DNA of 64,000 nucleotides from Candidatus Aminicenantota bacterium. Lineage in GTDB: Bacteria; Acidobacteriota; Aminicenantia; Aminicenantales; Saccharicenantaceae. Of this stretch, positions 25,553 to 35,868 are shown one piece after another. The notes beneath the pieces are model-generated. The model saw only the letters and a list, made by a program, of their open reading frames with translations. It was not told where the DNA came from and did not search any database. Position 1 is the first letter of the stretch, and each line of letters opens with the position of its first letter. The position numbers and the translations under genes were made by a program. The stretch lies in assembly GCA_014360015.1 (NCBI GenBank), contig JACIYJ010000004.1, forward strand, positions 1-64,000, given 5' to 3'.

Positions 25553-27824
25553 AGACAATCGGTCAGGTTCTACTCCATTTTTCCCCTGGCGCTCCAAAAT
25601 TGTCTTTAAATTCATGATCATTTCTCTGCCTTTTTTAATCTTAATCAGCTTAGCTCTTTTTATAATAGCTCCTTATTGGTATCAGCACCATTCACTCAGA
25701 GACCTTGAAGACAAAGCTCAATCCATCGGCCAGATTGCTTCCTACAACCTGGCTCCGGCTGTGATCTTTGAAGATTCCCAGAACATCAGAGAAATACTCC
25801 TGAGCCTCAGTCAGAGTCCTGAAATTGAATACATCATCGTTTACGATACCCAAGGCAAAGAAATTTCCAGATTCTCCAGGTCTGAGACAGTGACCATTAA
25901 TCCAGAAGACATTCGACAGACCGGCTATACCACTAACAAGAAGACCTGGAATCTTTATACTGAAATCAAACATCAAGACAGGGTCATAGGTTACTTAGCC
26001 ATCGGTTTTTCTCTAAATGAGGTTTATGCTCAAATCAACCACATTCGCCAGATCATCGGTCTGGCTTCTGTTTTGATGTTTGGGTTTGGGCTGTGGTTAA
26101 TTTATTTTTTGAGTTCACTGATCACCCGGCCCCTGCGCCAGATGACTGAAACAGTCAAAGAAATTGCTCGGGGGGATTTATCCAGGCGGGCTGAAGTTCC
26201 CACTTCTGACGAAGTCGGGCTCCTGGCCACCAGCTTTAACACCATGGTTGACCAGTTACAACAGACCTTAGCTAACCTCCAGGAAGCCAGAGAAAATCTG
26301 GAAAAGAAGGTCGAAGAAAGAACAGCGGAACTAAAGCAGCAGATAGAAGAAAAGGAAGCCATTGCTCAAAAGCTCAAAGAAAGCGAGGAGCTTTTCCGAA
26401 GTATGGTCGAAAGCCTGGGTGAAGGTGTAGTCATTGTCGACCCTGAAGAAAACTTTATCTTTGCCAATCAGGCTGCCAGACGTATATTCAACGACTATGA
26501 AGGAAAACTAATCGGCCGCAACCTGAAAGAATTCACCACTCCGGACCAGTATGAGATCATAAGGAAACAGACTCTTCGTAGAAAACAGGGTTTCCGTGAT
26601 GTTTATGACTTAGAGATTACTCTGGACGACGGCACCAGAAAAACACTCATCGTCAACGCCGCACCCCAGTTTGACCGCGATGGCAATTTTGCCTCAGCGC
26701 TGGCAGTTATGATTGACATCACAGAAAGAAAAAGAGAAGAGCGAGCCTTAGCTGAAGCCAAACTTGAACTGGAAAAAGCCATTGCCGAATTGCAGAAAAG
26801 AAATGAGGAAGCTGCCGTTCTGATTGAATTGGGTGATGCTTTCCACTTAGCCAGGTCAGAAAAAGAAATTGTTGATATAGCTTTAAGCTATGCCCGAAGA
26901 CTTTTTCCAGAAGAATCTGGGTTATTATATCTTCGCCAGGCAAAGGAAAATTTTCTGCAGGTTGGTGGTGTCTGGAATTTAGATGGCCCGAGGGAAGACA
27001 TAATTAATTTAGACGATTGCTGGGCCCTTCGAAAATCAGCCCCTTACTTTATCATATCGCCTGAAAAAGATCTGGTCTGTCCACATTTTAAAACTAACTG
27101 GCCAATTAGCTTTCCCACTGCTTGCCTGCCGCTCAATTCTTTCGGTGAAACCTTAGGGCTGCTGGTCGTTTTTTGCTGCCAGAAAAAGCCATACGTTAAG
27201 CAGGAGGCTTACCTTGAACAAGAAATAAAGGTGAAAAAGCAACTGCTAATCACTTTTGCTCAGCGAGTGGCCATGGCTCTGGCTAATATCAGACTCAGAG
27301 AATCTCTCAAGGAGCAGTCGATCCGCGATTCACTGACCAGCCTTTATAACCGTCGGTATCTGGAAGAAACTCTCGAACGAGAGCTTCGGCGGGCCAGACG
27401 GGCCGGTAAGCCAGTTTCAGTGATTATGTTGGACATAGATCATTTTAAGAAGTTCAATGATTCCTACGGACATGAGGCTGGCGATTTTATTCTCCAGACC
27501 ATAGCCAGAACCCTGGAAAGAGCAGTTCGGGCCGAAGATATTGTCTGCCGCTATGGTGGAGAAGAATTCACCGTCATTCTCCCGGGTTTACCCCTGGATA
27601 AAGCCGTTAGCCGAGCAGAGTTAATTCTTGATTCAGTTCGTCATCTCGAAGTAAATTATGGCAAAACTGTGATTCACAATATAACCATTTCCGCCGGCGT
27701 CTCTGCCTATCCCGACCACGCTGACCAGTGGACGGAACTAATTCAGTTAGCAGACACAGCTTTGTTCAAGGCCAAGAATGAAGGCCGAAACCGGGTAATT
27801 GTGGCTGAAAAACAATCTTTTTGA
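25545..27824 (+). CDS. YfiN-like membrane diguanylate cyclase (sensor-HAMP-PAS-GAF-like-GGEEF)
   Basis: A 759-residue membrane protein making c-di-GMP. TM1 is at about 24-46, then a periplasmic CHASE8-like region (YNLAPAVIFEDSQNIREIL is characteristic of YfiN sensors). TM2 is near 168-190, then HAMP, a coiled coil (EKKVEERTAELKQQ), a PAS domain with PAC end (MIDITERK), a GAF-like region, and a C-terminal GGDEF domain with active GGEEF and an upstream RAED product-inhibition site. It is translationally coupled to the YfiR-like gene. The PAS and GAF insertions are extra compared with Pseudomonas YfiN. Confidence 0.9.
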   Translation: MAEDNRSGSTPFFPWRSKIVFKFMIISLPFLILISLALFIIAPYWYQHHSLRDLEDKAQSIGQIASYNLAPAVIFEDSQNIREILLSLSQSPEIEYIIVYDTQGKEISRFSRSETVTINPEDIRQTGYTTNKKTWNLYTEIKHQDRVIGYLAIGFSLNEVYAQINHIRQIIGLASVLMFGFGLWLIYFLSSLITRPLRQMTETVKEIARGDLSRRAEVPTSDEVGLLATSFNTMVDQLQQTLANLQEARENLEKKVEERTAELKQQIEEKEAIAQKLKESEELFRSMVESLGEGVVIVDPEENFIFANQAARRIFNDYEGKLIGRNLKEFTTPDQYEIIRKQTLRRKQGFRDVYDLEITLDDGTRKTLIVNAAPQFDRDGNFASALAVMIDITERKREERALAEAKLELEKAIAELQKRNEEAAVLIELGDAFHLARSEKEIVDIALSYARRLFPEESGLLYLRQAKENFLQVGGVWNLDGPREDIINLDDCWALRKSAPYFIISPEKDLVCPHFKTNWPISFPTACLPLNSFGETLGLLVVFCCQKKPYVKQEAYLEQEIKVKKQLLITFAQRVAMALANIRLRESLKEQSIRDSLTSLYNRRYLEETLERELRRARRAGKPVSVIMLDIDHFKKFNDSYGHEAGDFILQTIARTLERAVRAEDIVCRYGGEEFTVILPGLPLDKAVSRAELILDSVRHLEVNYGKTVIHNITISAGVSAYPDHADQWTELIQLADTALFKAKNEGRNRVIVAEKQSF

Positions 27825-27877
27825 ACGGCAAATTGTGGCTTGGACAGGTTTGATATTATCAAGTCAAAAGTGGAAAG

Positions 27878-30688
27878 GTGACCATGAGAAGTTTCAAGGA
27901 ACTCTGGCTTAAATGGAAAAAGAGACTGAGCAGTCCGCTTTATTTGATTTCTTTAATGCTAACAATCCTCATTCTGATAGCTGGCCTTTCTTTTCGCCGG
28001 TCACAGGAAAATCAGGTAAAAAAAATAATCTTCAACCAGCTGTCCTCCATCACCGAAATGAAGGCTGGTCAGACGCGAAAATGGCTGGATGATAGAAAGA
28101 ATGATGCTCTGCTTTTGATCAAGAGTCCATATCTGGGCACCAGTCTGAAAGCATTTTTGAAAAATCCAAAAAAAGAAGATACAGCTAAGATCAAAGAAAG
28201 ACTGGAACTGCAGGCCAGTGCTTATGGCTATGCCAATATTTTCATATTGGATAAGGAAAGAAAGCCAGTCTTTTCTTTAGAGCCCATGATTGAACAACTC
28301 ACAGGAGAACTTTCAGAAATAATAAACAAAGTGGAGAAAACAAAGTCCATTGTCAATACTGATCTTCATCTCAACCCAGCTGATGGCAAAATACATTTTG
28401 ATATAATAGCCCCCATCACTTCTCTTCTTAATGAGCAAAAAATTGAGGGCTTTATTGTCTTGGTCGTTTATGCTGACGAATTTCTTTTTCCTTTAATTCA
28501 ATCCTGGCCTGTTCCCAGCCAGACTGCAGAAACTTTATTGATAAAGCGCGATGGTGACAATGTTCTCTTCCTGAATGAATTAAGGCATAAAAAGGACACA
28601 GCCCTAAAATTACGAATTCCTTTGAGCCAGAAAAATGTTTCAGCAGTCAGGGCCGCCCTGGGTGAGTATGGCAGTTTTGAGGGAGTAGATTATCGTGGAG
28701 TTAACGTTTTGGCTGTCAATAAGCCAATTCCCAACACCTGCTGGTCCATCGAGGCTAAAATAGATAGGGACGAAGCCTTGGCTGGCTGGCGTGACCGCTC
28801 AACCCTGATCATTCTTTTGATGATTTCGGTTATTGCTGTTCAGTTTCTTCTGACCGAAGTTTTCTGGCAGCGCCGGGAAAAAGTCAATTTTCAAAGACTT
28901 TATCAAGCTGAAGCCCGGGCCCGTGAAACCCAGGAGCTTTTCCGTGTTTTGAGTGAGTCAGCCATCGTCGGGGTTTATCTGGTTCAGGACGGGCTGTTTC
29001 GGTATGTCAATAAAGCCTTAGCCGAGATGTTTGGGTACGAGCCAGAAGAACTAATAGGCAAATTGAGCAGCTTGGACCTGACCCATCCTGATGACCGACC
29101 GATGGTTGGAGAATACAATAGAAAAAGACTCAGTGGAGAAATCTCCAGTATTCGCTTTGATTTTCGTGGGCTGCGCAAGGATGGGTCTTATTTTTATGCC
29201 GAAGCCCATGGCAGCGTCGTTGAACTTGGAGGCAAACCAGCAATCATTGGTACTCTAATTGATATAACTGAGAGAAAGCGGCTGATAGAAGAATTACTGG
29301 CCAAAGAATCTGAAATCAGGGCTACACTTTACAGCATTGGTGATGCAGTTATCTCGACTGATATTACTGGCCGCATTCTGATGATGAACCCGGTAGCTGA
29401 AAGACTTACCGGTTGGACTGAAACTGAAGCCAAGGGAAGACCGATTCAGGAAGTTTTTAACATCATCAACGAATTTACCAGGGAGCCAGCAGAAAATCCG
29501 GTGGAGAGGGTAATCAGCGAAGGAGTTGTCGTTGGCCTGGCCAATCATACTGTTTTGATTTCTCGTGACGGCACCGAACGCCCGATCGCTGATAGCGGAG
29601 CGCCGATTACTGATTCTGAAGGCAATGTCCTGGGAGTAATCCTGGTTTTCCGTGACCAGACCGCAGAAAGAGAAGCTCAGAAGCAGATAATTGAAGCTAA
29701 GGAAGAACTGGCAAAGAGCGAGCAGCAAAAAGCTGCCATTTTTGCCGCTATTTCCGAACACGTAATCTACCAAGCGCCAGATCACACTATACTCTGGGCA
29801 AATAGAGCCGCAGCCGATTCTATTGGCAAAAAGCCGGAAGAGCTTATCGGCAAAAAATGTTACCAATTATGGCACGGAAGAACTTCTCCTTGTGAAATTT
29901 GCCCAGTGGCTCAAGCCAGAGATACCCAGACAGCTCATAGAGAAGAGATTTCTTCGCCGGACGGCCGCTGGTGGCACATAAGCGGTTACCCGATGATAGA
30001 TGATCAAGGCAAAGTCATCGGTATGATAGAAGTGACCATGGAAATTACTGACAGAAAAAAGAGTGAACTGGCTCTGAAGGCTTCGCTGCAGGAAAAAGAG
30101 ATACTGATCAGGGAGATTCATCACCGGGTGAAAAATAACATGCAGGTGATTTCCAGCATTTTGAATCTGCAGTCGGCGCTTCTTTCCGACCCAGAAGCTA
30201 AGATGGCCTTTAAGGAATGTCAGTATCGCATCAAATCGATGGCCATGGTCCACGAGAAGCTCTATCGGGCCAAAGATCTGAGCAACATTGATTTTTCCGA
30301 TTATCTCAAAAATTTAGCTCAAACTATTTTCTTTGACCAGCAGATCAAGTCCGGACAGATTAACCTCCACCTCGACCTCGAGCCAGTAAATCTTAACATC
30401 AACGTAGCGGTTCCCTTAGGTTTGATCCTGAATGAGCTTATCACCAACGCCTTCAAGCATGCCTTCCCGAGTGGCCGAAAGGGCAATCTCTGGATAAGCT
30501 TGAAGCATCTGCCTGAGGGAGTGATTGAGTTACGGGTTAAAGATGATGGCGTGGGCTTCCCAAAAGGACTGGATTTTAAGAAAGCAGATTCCTTGGGCTT
30601 GGTCATCATCAACACTCTGGTCGATCAGATTGACGGAAAAATCGAGCTGCTCAGAGACGGCGGCACCGAGTTCCGCATCACCTTTTAG
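27878..30688 (+). CDS. Multi-PAS membrane sensor kinase of the HisKA_2 type
   Basis: A 936-residue kinase. TM1 (about 20-38) and TM2 (near 308-327) enclose a roughly 270-residue extracytoplasmic dCache/CHASE-like sensor. Three PAS domains follow, each ending in a PAC-type motif (LIDITERK, the VFRDQTAERE end, EVTMEITDRK); the third contains a CEICPV cysteine pair that could bind a cofactor. The catalytic core matches the kinase at 4529-5950: EIHHRVKNNMQ (HisKA_2) and an HATPase domain with NAFKHAFP and DDGVGFP. It lies 53 bases after the cyclase gene and may belong to the same operon. A family A repeat with a T-run follows its stop by 2 bases. Confidence 0.91.
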   Translation: MTMRSFKELWLKWKKRLSSPLYLISLMLTILILIAGLSFRRSQENQVKKIIFNQLSSITEMKAGQTRKWLDDRKNDALLLIKSPYLGTSLKAFLKNPKKEDTAKIKERLELQASAYGYANIFILDKERKPVFSLEPMIEQLTGELSEIINKVEKTKSIVNTDLHLNPADGKIHFDIIAPITSLLNEQKIEGFIVLVVYADEFLFPLIQSWPVPSQTAETLLIKRDGDNVLFLNELRHKKDTALKLRIPLSQKNVSAVRAALGEYGSFEGVDYRGVNVLAVNKPIPNTCWSIEAKIDRDEALAGWRDRSTLIILLMISVIAVQFLLTEVFWQRREKVNFQRLYQAEARARETQELFRVLSESAIVGVYLVQDGLFRYVNKALAEMFGYEPEELIGKLSSLDLTHPDDRPMVGEYNRKRLSGEISSIRFDFRGLRKDGSYFYAEAHGSVVELGGKPAIIGTLIDITERKRLIEELLAKESEIRATLYSIGDAVISTDITGRILMMNPVAERLTGWTETEAKGRPIQEVFNIINEFTREPAENPVERVISEGVVVGLANHTVLISRDGTERPIADSGAPITDSEGNVLGVILVFRDQTAEREAQKQIIEAKEELAKSEQQKAAIFAAISEHVIYQAPDHTILWANRAAADSIGKKPEELIGKKCYQLWHGRTSPCEICPVAQARDTQTAHREEISSPDGRWWHISGYPMIDDQGKVIGMIEVTMEITDRKKSELALKASLQEKEILIREIHHRVKNNMQVISSILNLQSALLSDPEAKMAFKECQYRIKSMAMVHEKLYRAKDLSNIDFSDYLKNLAQTIFFDQQIKSGQINLHLDLEPVNLNINVAVPLGLILNELITNAFKHAFPSGRKGNLWISLKHLPEGVIELRVKDDGVGFPKGLDFKKADSLGLVIINTLVDQIDGKIELLRDGGTEFRITF

Positions 30689-30690
30689 AT

Positions 30691-30719
30691 GGGGACGTGT
30701 ACCGCTGTCCCCTTTTTTT
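30691..30719 (+). repeat. Family A repeat doubling as a terminator
   Basis: GGGGAC, ten bases, GTCCCC (30691-30712), directly followed by seven Ts, two bases after the kinase stop. The hairpin plus T-run would work as a Rho-independent terminator, so the repeat seems to have been adopted for termination. Confidence 0.8.
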
Positions 30720-30924
30720 CCCTTTTTGCCCTCCTATGAAAAGTATGACTAACATGATTAATATGTAGTAGGTCCATCTTTTTTGGCATATAATGGAAGA
30801 AATTATTTTAAATAGCGTCATAAATTACGATGTTTAGTATTTTTTATTTTGCCTTCATACATTGCTCGCTTTCCCTTCCCTTACTTTACCTTGAAAATAA
30901 CTTTTTAAATCAATGGAGGTTTAA

Positions 30925-32781
30925 ATGAAAAAGCGTCTGTTGCCAGTAATTTTTCTTTTTTTAGTGCTGACGGCTTTTTCTTCCCTTCTGGCTCAGATGC
31001 CACCACAGCAGCAAATGAGGCCAGAGGAAGTCAAGAGAGCCCTCAACTTAGTCTCCAAAACAGAGCCGGTTCCTGAAAAGTATAAAGTCGGCTTTGAGTC
31101 AATTACCCCCAAAGACACTCTGGCCATGCTCAACTACTTAGCTTCTGACTGGATGGAAGGTCGCGAAACTGGAAGCCGCGGCTACGCGATGGCCGCTGAT
31201 TATGTGGCTTCGCTTTTCAAGATGTGGGGAATCAAGCCAGGCGGTGACCAGCCCAGGATGGAAATCAATATCGCCCGGGCAATGGCCGGCCAGAGCTCTC
31301 GACAGGCCATGCAGTTAGAGCGAAGCTATTTTCAGGAATTTACCCTAAAAGAGATTTCCGATGTAAAAACCACCCTGAAGGTGGAAATCTCAAAAGGTGC
31401 CGCTACCAAAGCTCGCACCTTCGAAAGCGGAATTGACTTTATGAGCATGCTTTCCTCGCAGGAAGATATAAGCGCTCCGGTGGTATTTGTTGGATATGGT
31501 ATTAAAGAGCCTTCAATTGGCTGGGATGAACTCAAAGGACTGAATCTCAAAGATAAAATTGTCCTCGTCCTGAGCGAGGCACCTGGCAAAGACGACCCGA
31601 AGTCACCATTCAACCAGAAAAAAGAGCTCAAGGAGAAATATTTCCCGCAGGCTCAGGCCATGCAGATGATGTTCATGAGAGGTGGGCGTCGTGGTTTTAA
31701 TAAATTGGAAGAAATCTACAAGCAGGAGCCAGCAGCGGTTCTGGTGGTTCAGAACACAGGCAAAGATGCCGACATTTACAACCTGCTGACGGCCACTCAA
31801 AACAGACAACCTTCGGATGAAAGACCGATAATCAACAGGCCGCGGACCAGAATGGTTATCCCGGGAGCCAGGGACACGATGGCCGGGATGATGGGTGGTA
31901 GCAATGTGCCAACCATCAACATCACTCGAGAAATTGCTAATCTCATCCTTGAAAACACTGGAAAAAGCATCGATGACCTGAAAAAAGCCATCGAAACAAC
32001 TTACAAGCCAGCCTCACGCGACCTGCCTGGAGTCAGAGTCACCATCAATTCCACCGCCAAGGTCAACCTGGTTCGGACGATGAATGTCATCGGCTATATT
32101 GAAGGTTCAGACCCGAAGTTGAAGGATGAGTATTTCGTGGTCGGAGCTCATTTTGATCATCTGGGCAAATGGGATGACTATATTTTTAACGGTTCAGACG
32201 ATAATGCTTCCGGGTCAGTCGGCGTAATTTCAATTGCCAGAGCCATTGCTCTTAATCCAGTTAAGCCCAAGAGAACCATCGTTTTCTGCCTGTGGACGGG
32301 CGAAGAAAAAGGTTTGCTTGGCAGCCGCTATTATGTCCAGAATCCGACCTTTCCGATTGAAAAGACTATCGGTTATCTCAACTACGATATGATCAGCCGG
32401 CCGTTCGATGAGCAGACCATCGGTCGCTATACCAGAATGCTGAATGTTAAGGGTGTTGAAGACCTGGTCAAGCAGATCCGACCGGGGTATTTCGTCACAG
32501 TCAATGCCACCAAGGACTCTGGCTTCTATGAACTTCAGCAGGAAATGAATAAATATGTCGGCCTTGACTTGTTCATCCGTGAACCTGAGCTCGGCGAAGG
32601 TGGAGGTGGGTCCGACCATTCTTCGTTTGCTTCGGTGAAGATACCCTATGTTTACTATATGACCGCGATGCATCCCGATTATCATCAGACCAGTGATAGC
32701 CCGGACAAGGCTTCAGGCGAGCTGCTGTCAAAAGTGATCAAGCTGGGTTATCTGACTGTTTTCGCCTACGCCGACAAATAA
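30925..32781 (+). CDS. M28 family zinc metallopeptidase, exported
   Basis: A 618-residue M28 aminopeptidase with an N-terminal signal peptide (residues 1-24, cleavage near LLAQ). A PA-type domain likely lies in the middle (APVVFVGYGI). The catalytic domain carries the di-zinc motifs VVGAHFDHLG, NGSDDNASGS, WTGEEKGLLGS and the late HPDYHQTSDSPDKA. It acts in the periplasm or outside, trimming peptides. TGGAGGT-like sequence precedes the ATG. A partial family C repeat (32784-32815) and a bidirectional terminator follow. Confidence 0.92.
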   Translation: MKKRLLPVIFLFLVLTAFSSLLAQMPPQQQMRPEEVKRALNLVSKTEPVPEKYKVGFESITPKDTLAMLNYLASDWMEGRETGSRGYAMAADYVASLFKMWGIKPGGDQPRMEINIARAMAGQSSRQAMQLERSYFQEFTLKEISDVKTTLKVEISKGAATKARTFESGIDFMSMLSSQEDISAPVVFVGYGIKEPSIGWDELKGLNLKDKIVLVLSEAPGKDDPKSPFNQKKELKEKYFPQAQAMQMMFMRGGRRGFNKLEEIYKQEPAAVLVVQNTGKDADIYNLLTATQNRQPSDERPIINRPRTRMVIPGARDTMAGMMGGSNVPTINITREIANLILENTGKSIDDLKKAIETTYKPASRDLPGVRVTINSTAKVNLVRTMNVIGYIEGSDPKLKDEYFVVGAHFDHLGKWDDYIFNGSDDNASGSVGVISIARAIALNPVKPKRTIVFCLWTGEEKGLLGSRYYVQNPTFPIEKTIGYLNYDMISRPFDEQTIGRYTRMLNVKGVEDLVKQIRPGYFVTVNATKDSGFYELQQEMNKYVGLDLFIREPELGEGGGGSDHSSFASVKIPYVYYMTAMHPDYHQTSDSPDKASGELLSKVIKLGYLTVFAYADK

Positions 32782-32783
32782 AA

Positions 32784-32815
32784 ACTGGGGCTACAATCTA
32801 TATATCCTATTTTTA
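32784..32815 (+). repeat. Partial family C repeat after the M28 gene
   Basis: Reads ACTGGGGCTACAATCTATA then TATCCTATTTTT, matching the left part of the family C unit at 63250. It starts within 3 bases of the M28 stop codon. Confidence 0.6.
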
Positions 32816-32825
32816 CAAACAAAAA

Positions 32826-32851
32826 GGGGCACCGTGGGGTGCCCCTTTTTT
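32826..32851. terminator. Bidirectional Rho-independent terminator
   Basis: Perfect 8-bp stem GGGGCACC (32826-32833) with GGTGCCCC (32838-32845), loop GTGG, with As before and six Ts after. It sits between the convergent M28 and DUF5916 genes and would stop both transcripts. Confidence 0.92.
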
Positions 32852-35613
32852 CACAGTTCAAATCGGTAAGAAAATTTCACCAGAAAAATATTGTCGCCAG
32901 GAGCGGTGAATAAATTCCCGAGATCACGCCACAGAGAAAACTGCCCTGGATAGGAATAATCGGCCCGATTCTGCGTCCACACTAAATAAAGCAGCGAACC
33001 AGGTCTGTATTCCCATCTCAGCACCACTGTCCCCCGCATCGACTTATAATTAAAATCAGGATTGTAGATAGAAAATGAAGCCGCCGGCCCGCTTCCATCC
33101 GGGTCAATGATGTACTCACTCTCTCCCGCCACAATGGTCGACTCACCCTCACCATACACTAAATAATCATAAGCTCGGGGCCTATTTAGCTGCTTGAACC
33201 GGTCGTACTTGCCCGCCGCAATGAACGGCTGCAAATAAGCCTGCAAACTCAGTTTCGGGGTAAAAATCCAGTTCACCCTGATTTCAGCCGCAACTATCTT
33301 CTGGTCAATCCGGCCAAACACATATCGATTCCCAAACGTCTCGGTCATTAACGGGTCAGCTACTTTGGTCACCCACTGAGTTTCATTCACTTCACGTCCA
33401 AGCTGCGGACCAACCGAGAGGCTGAGATTGCTCATAGGCTTCCAGCGCACAGCAAAATCAGCCCGCCAATCATAAGAATTATTATGGATTCTCTGGTAGA
33501 AAAAGTCGCCTTCAAGTACGACCGGTTTTCGTGAGTCACTGCTGAGGCGCAATTCATTCATAAAGGCCCAGGGCAGCAGAGCCATCGGCCCGCCGCGGGT
33601 CAAACGGTTATTCAAGCTCTCGGGCATAAAAATAAATGTATATTCAAAATCCCACCAGTTATTTAGCACACCTTGAAAACTGGCTGCCAAGCAGCTGAAC
33701 ACACTGTTTCCACCAAAATCGTATTGCCGCGAGCCTCCCCCGATTAGCAGCCACTGCCTGAAGATTTTCCCTGGCTTTGTATGCTGGTAGCCATAGAGCC
33801 CCATTAAATCAATCACATCCGAGCTCGAGCTCTGAAAGCCGGCGTCGTTGGGGTCAAATCCTGGCGACAGGGCTCCCGCCGAAAACAGGAACAATGAATT
33901 CCCCTGCTGCTTGGCCAGTTTAAACTGCCCGCCCCAGCCATTCAGGCTCGTGGCCTCGGGGTCAAGACTGACATGAGTAGCATCGGGCCGCTGAAAATAA
34001 TGGGTCGAAGACTGCTGCAGCCGGTAGATATCATCCTGACTTCCCTGGATAAAAGTTCCGCCAATCCAGCCGCCGACTACCCAAGTCCGTTTCTTATCTA
34101 AAAACGACCAGCCATCAGCCGCTAAGCTGAAGGCATTTTTATTCAAAATGGCCGAAAGCATTTCCGTGTTCAAATCTCTCATCACGCCGGTGGCCATAAA
34201 TCCCATTCCCTGCTGGCCGTCGTTGATGTCTTTCTGAACCCGCAGCACACCATAATAAGTAAGCGGTTCAACTTCATCCTGATAACGATTGCTCATGTCA
34301 TCAACCGTGGCAAACTCACGTCCGGTCAGGGCGCTGATGAAGCCAACATTCCAGCCAGAACCAACCCTCCCAGTTAGCTTGAACGCTCCAAGAATGGTGG
34401 TTCTGTCCGGAAAGCTAACATAGCCATCATGAGTCACATAGCCCTGAGGCTGGCGACCTATTCTCCGGCTGTAGAAAAGACGCGGATTGGGCCAGTTGAT
34501 GTTAGCGTTAAGATAAACCCCGCCCCGGCCGAAGTTATTGAAAATAGATGCCCCCTCAATAAAAAACGGCCTTTTTTCCTGATAATAAGTCTCATAGGCG
34601 CTGAGGTTGATCACCGCCGGGTCAACTTCAACCTGCCCAAAATCCGGGTTCACCGTGACGTCGAGATTCAGATTGCTCTTCAGGCCAACCTTCAGATCAA
34701 AGCCGGCATTGCCTAGATATTTGTGTCCGGTTTCAAACGGGTTGCCAGGTTCTGCCGGACGAAACTGAGCTTGACCGACCGAGTAAGGATACAATTCCAC
34801 CCGCCGCCCAGGGTTGATTTTCTCAATGCCTTCAAGCCTGGCAAAGCGGGAAACATAAGCGTTATCTTCCTTGGGCACCCAGGCAAAGGCTACTTTTTCA
34901 TTCTTGCGTTTGATGGTGCGCTGAAAATTAACGCCCCAGACGTAAACATCCTTTTTGGGAAATCGCAGCTGATTGAAAGGAATGCGCATCTCCAGAGTCC
35001 AGCCGTCTGCCACCCGAGCGGCCTTAGCCTCCCAAATTCCATCCCAGCTTTCGTCTTCATTGACATCGTTAGAAAGAACCTCATCAACGATCGAACCTGA
35101 AGGATTTACTCCAAACAAATAGCCGCTCCGGCGGTCAAAGTACGGATCAACCGCAAAAAAGAACCAGTCAGAATCGACAAAGGAATCACGGCGGCCTAAG
35201 AGCCCAATTACTCCCTTCGGATCAGAATCATGACAGTAGGCAGCTACATAAAGGTTGGTGTCGTCATAGGCCACCCAAACTTCAGTTAATTCGCTGGCTT
35301 TCTCCCCATCATTCGGATCACGCTGAAGAAAATCGCTGACTGGTTCATGGGTCTTCCAGACTTCCTCTTCCAGCAAGCCATCGAGTTTGATGGAGCTATT
35401 GACCCGGAAGGCGTGAACCACTTTTTGCTCCTGAGCTTTCTTAAGAGCTTCCTTGTCGATTTCAGCCGTCCGGTTAACACTTTTACCGGTGGCAGAAAGG
35501 TTGCCGGCTAAAAAAATAAAAAGAACAAAAAATAATAAATTAATCAGATATTCCGGCAGTGAAAAGGACGAATTTTTAATTGCCCTGACCTGTGCGTTCG
35601 AAAAAATCTTCAT
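32851..35613 (-). CDS. DUF5916/CBM9-like outer-membrane protein
   Basis: A protein of about 920 residues. A signal segment (around LINLLFFVLFIFLAG) precedes a carbohydrate-binding CBM9-like domain (IKLDGLLEEEVW, WVAYDDTNLYVAAYCHD, WTLEMRIPFNQLRF). A DUF5916 beta-barrel region follows (NPDFGQVEVDPAVINLSAYE, EKRPFFIEG, LFYSRRIGR) and the protein ends in FSYRFEL, a typical outer-membrane terminus. The ATG at 35613 is chosen because GGAGAAG stands nine bases upstream; the ATG at 35649 has none. Function unknown; similar proteins are thought to handle glycans or transport. A second, broken copy lies at 53996-57032. Confidence 0.87.
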   Translation of the reverse strand: MKIFSNAQVRAIKNSSFSLPEYLINLLFFVLFIFLAGNLSATGKSVNRTAEIDKEALKKAQEQKVVHAFRVNSSIKLDGLLEEEVWKTHEPVSDFLQRDPNDGEKASELTEVWVAYDDTNLYVAAYCHDSDPKGVIGLLGRRDSFVDSDWFFFAVDPYFDRRSGYLFGVNPSGSIVDEVLSNDVNEDESWDGIWEAKAARVADGWTLEMRIPFNQLRFPKKDVYVWGVNFQRTIKRKNEKVAFAWVPKEDNAYVSRFARLEGIEKINPGRRVELYPYSVGQAQFRPAEPGNPFETGHKYLGNAGFDLKVGLKSNLNLDVTVNPDFGQVEVDPAVINLSAYETYYQEKRPFFIEGASIFNNFGRGGVYLNANINWPNPRLFYSRRIGRQPQGYVTHDGYVSFPDRTTILGAFKLTGRVGSGWNVGFISALTGREFATVDDMSNRYQDEVEPLTYYGVLRVQKDINDGQQGMGFMATGVMRDLNTEMLSAILNKNAFSLAADGWSFLDKKRTWVVGGWIGGTFIQGSQDDIYRLQQSSTHYFQRPDATHVSLDPEATSLNGWGGQFKLAKQQGNSLFLFSAGALSPGFDPNDAGFQSSSSDVIDLMGLYGYQHTKPGKIFRQWLLIGGGSRQYDFGGNSVFSCLAASFQGVLNNWWDFEYTFIFMPESLNNRLTRGGPMALLPWAFMNELRLSSDSRKPVVLEGDFFYQRIHNNSYDWRADFAVRWKPMSNLSLSVGPQLGREVNETQWVTKVADPLMTETFGNRYVFGRIDQKIVAAEIRVNWIFTPKLSLQAYLQPFIAAGKYDRFKQLNRPRAYDYLVYGEGESTIVAGESEYIIDPDGSGPAASFSIYNPDFNYKSMRGTVVLRWEYRPGSLLYLVWTQNRADYSYPGQFSLWRDLGNLFTAPGDNIFLVKFSYRFEL

Positions 35614-35684
35614 TTTCGGCTTCTCCAAGATATTTTTTTTGTCTCTCATATAAACGAAGAATTAGGTCAGAAGGTTCACCAAAA

Positions 35685-35805
35685 TGGGGGATACTCTACA
35701 TATTTCCTTTTAATTTTTTATTGAGGGGAAAAAACGGGGGAAAAAACGGGGGACGTCCTACGCAAAAAAACGGGGGACGTCCTACGCGTTTCCTGATTTT
35801 CTTGG
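35685..35805 (+). repeat. Family B cluster with nested truncated heads
   Basis: A diverged copy (35685-35720) is followed by progressively longer heads: AAAAACGGGGG, then AAAACGGGGGACGTCCTACGC (ends 35763), then a full copy with TTTCCTGATTTTC (35771-35801). It lies upstream of the DUF5916 gene and is not at a gene end. Confidence 0.85.
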
Positions 35806-35868
35806 CAAAAAACAATTAAACCTGGTGACACTTTACCCAATTCTTAATTACCAATTCAGAAATTCATT

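Noticed and set aside
35592-35819. Plus frame reading through the family B cluster (KNGGRPT repeats)
   Set aside because: The apparent peptide repeat is only the DNA repeat translated; no start signal or homology.
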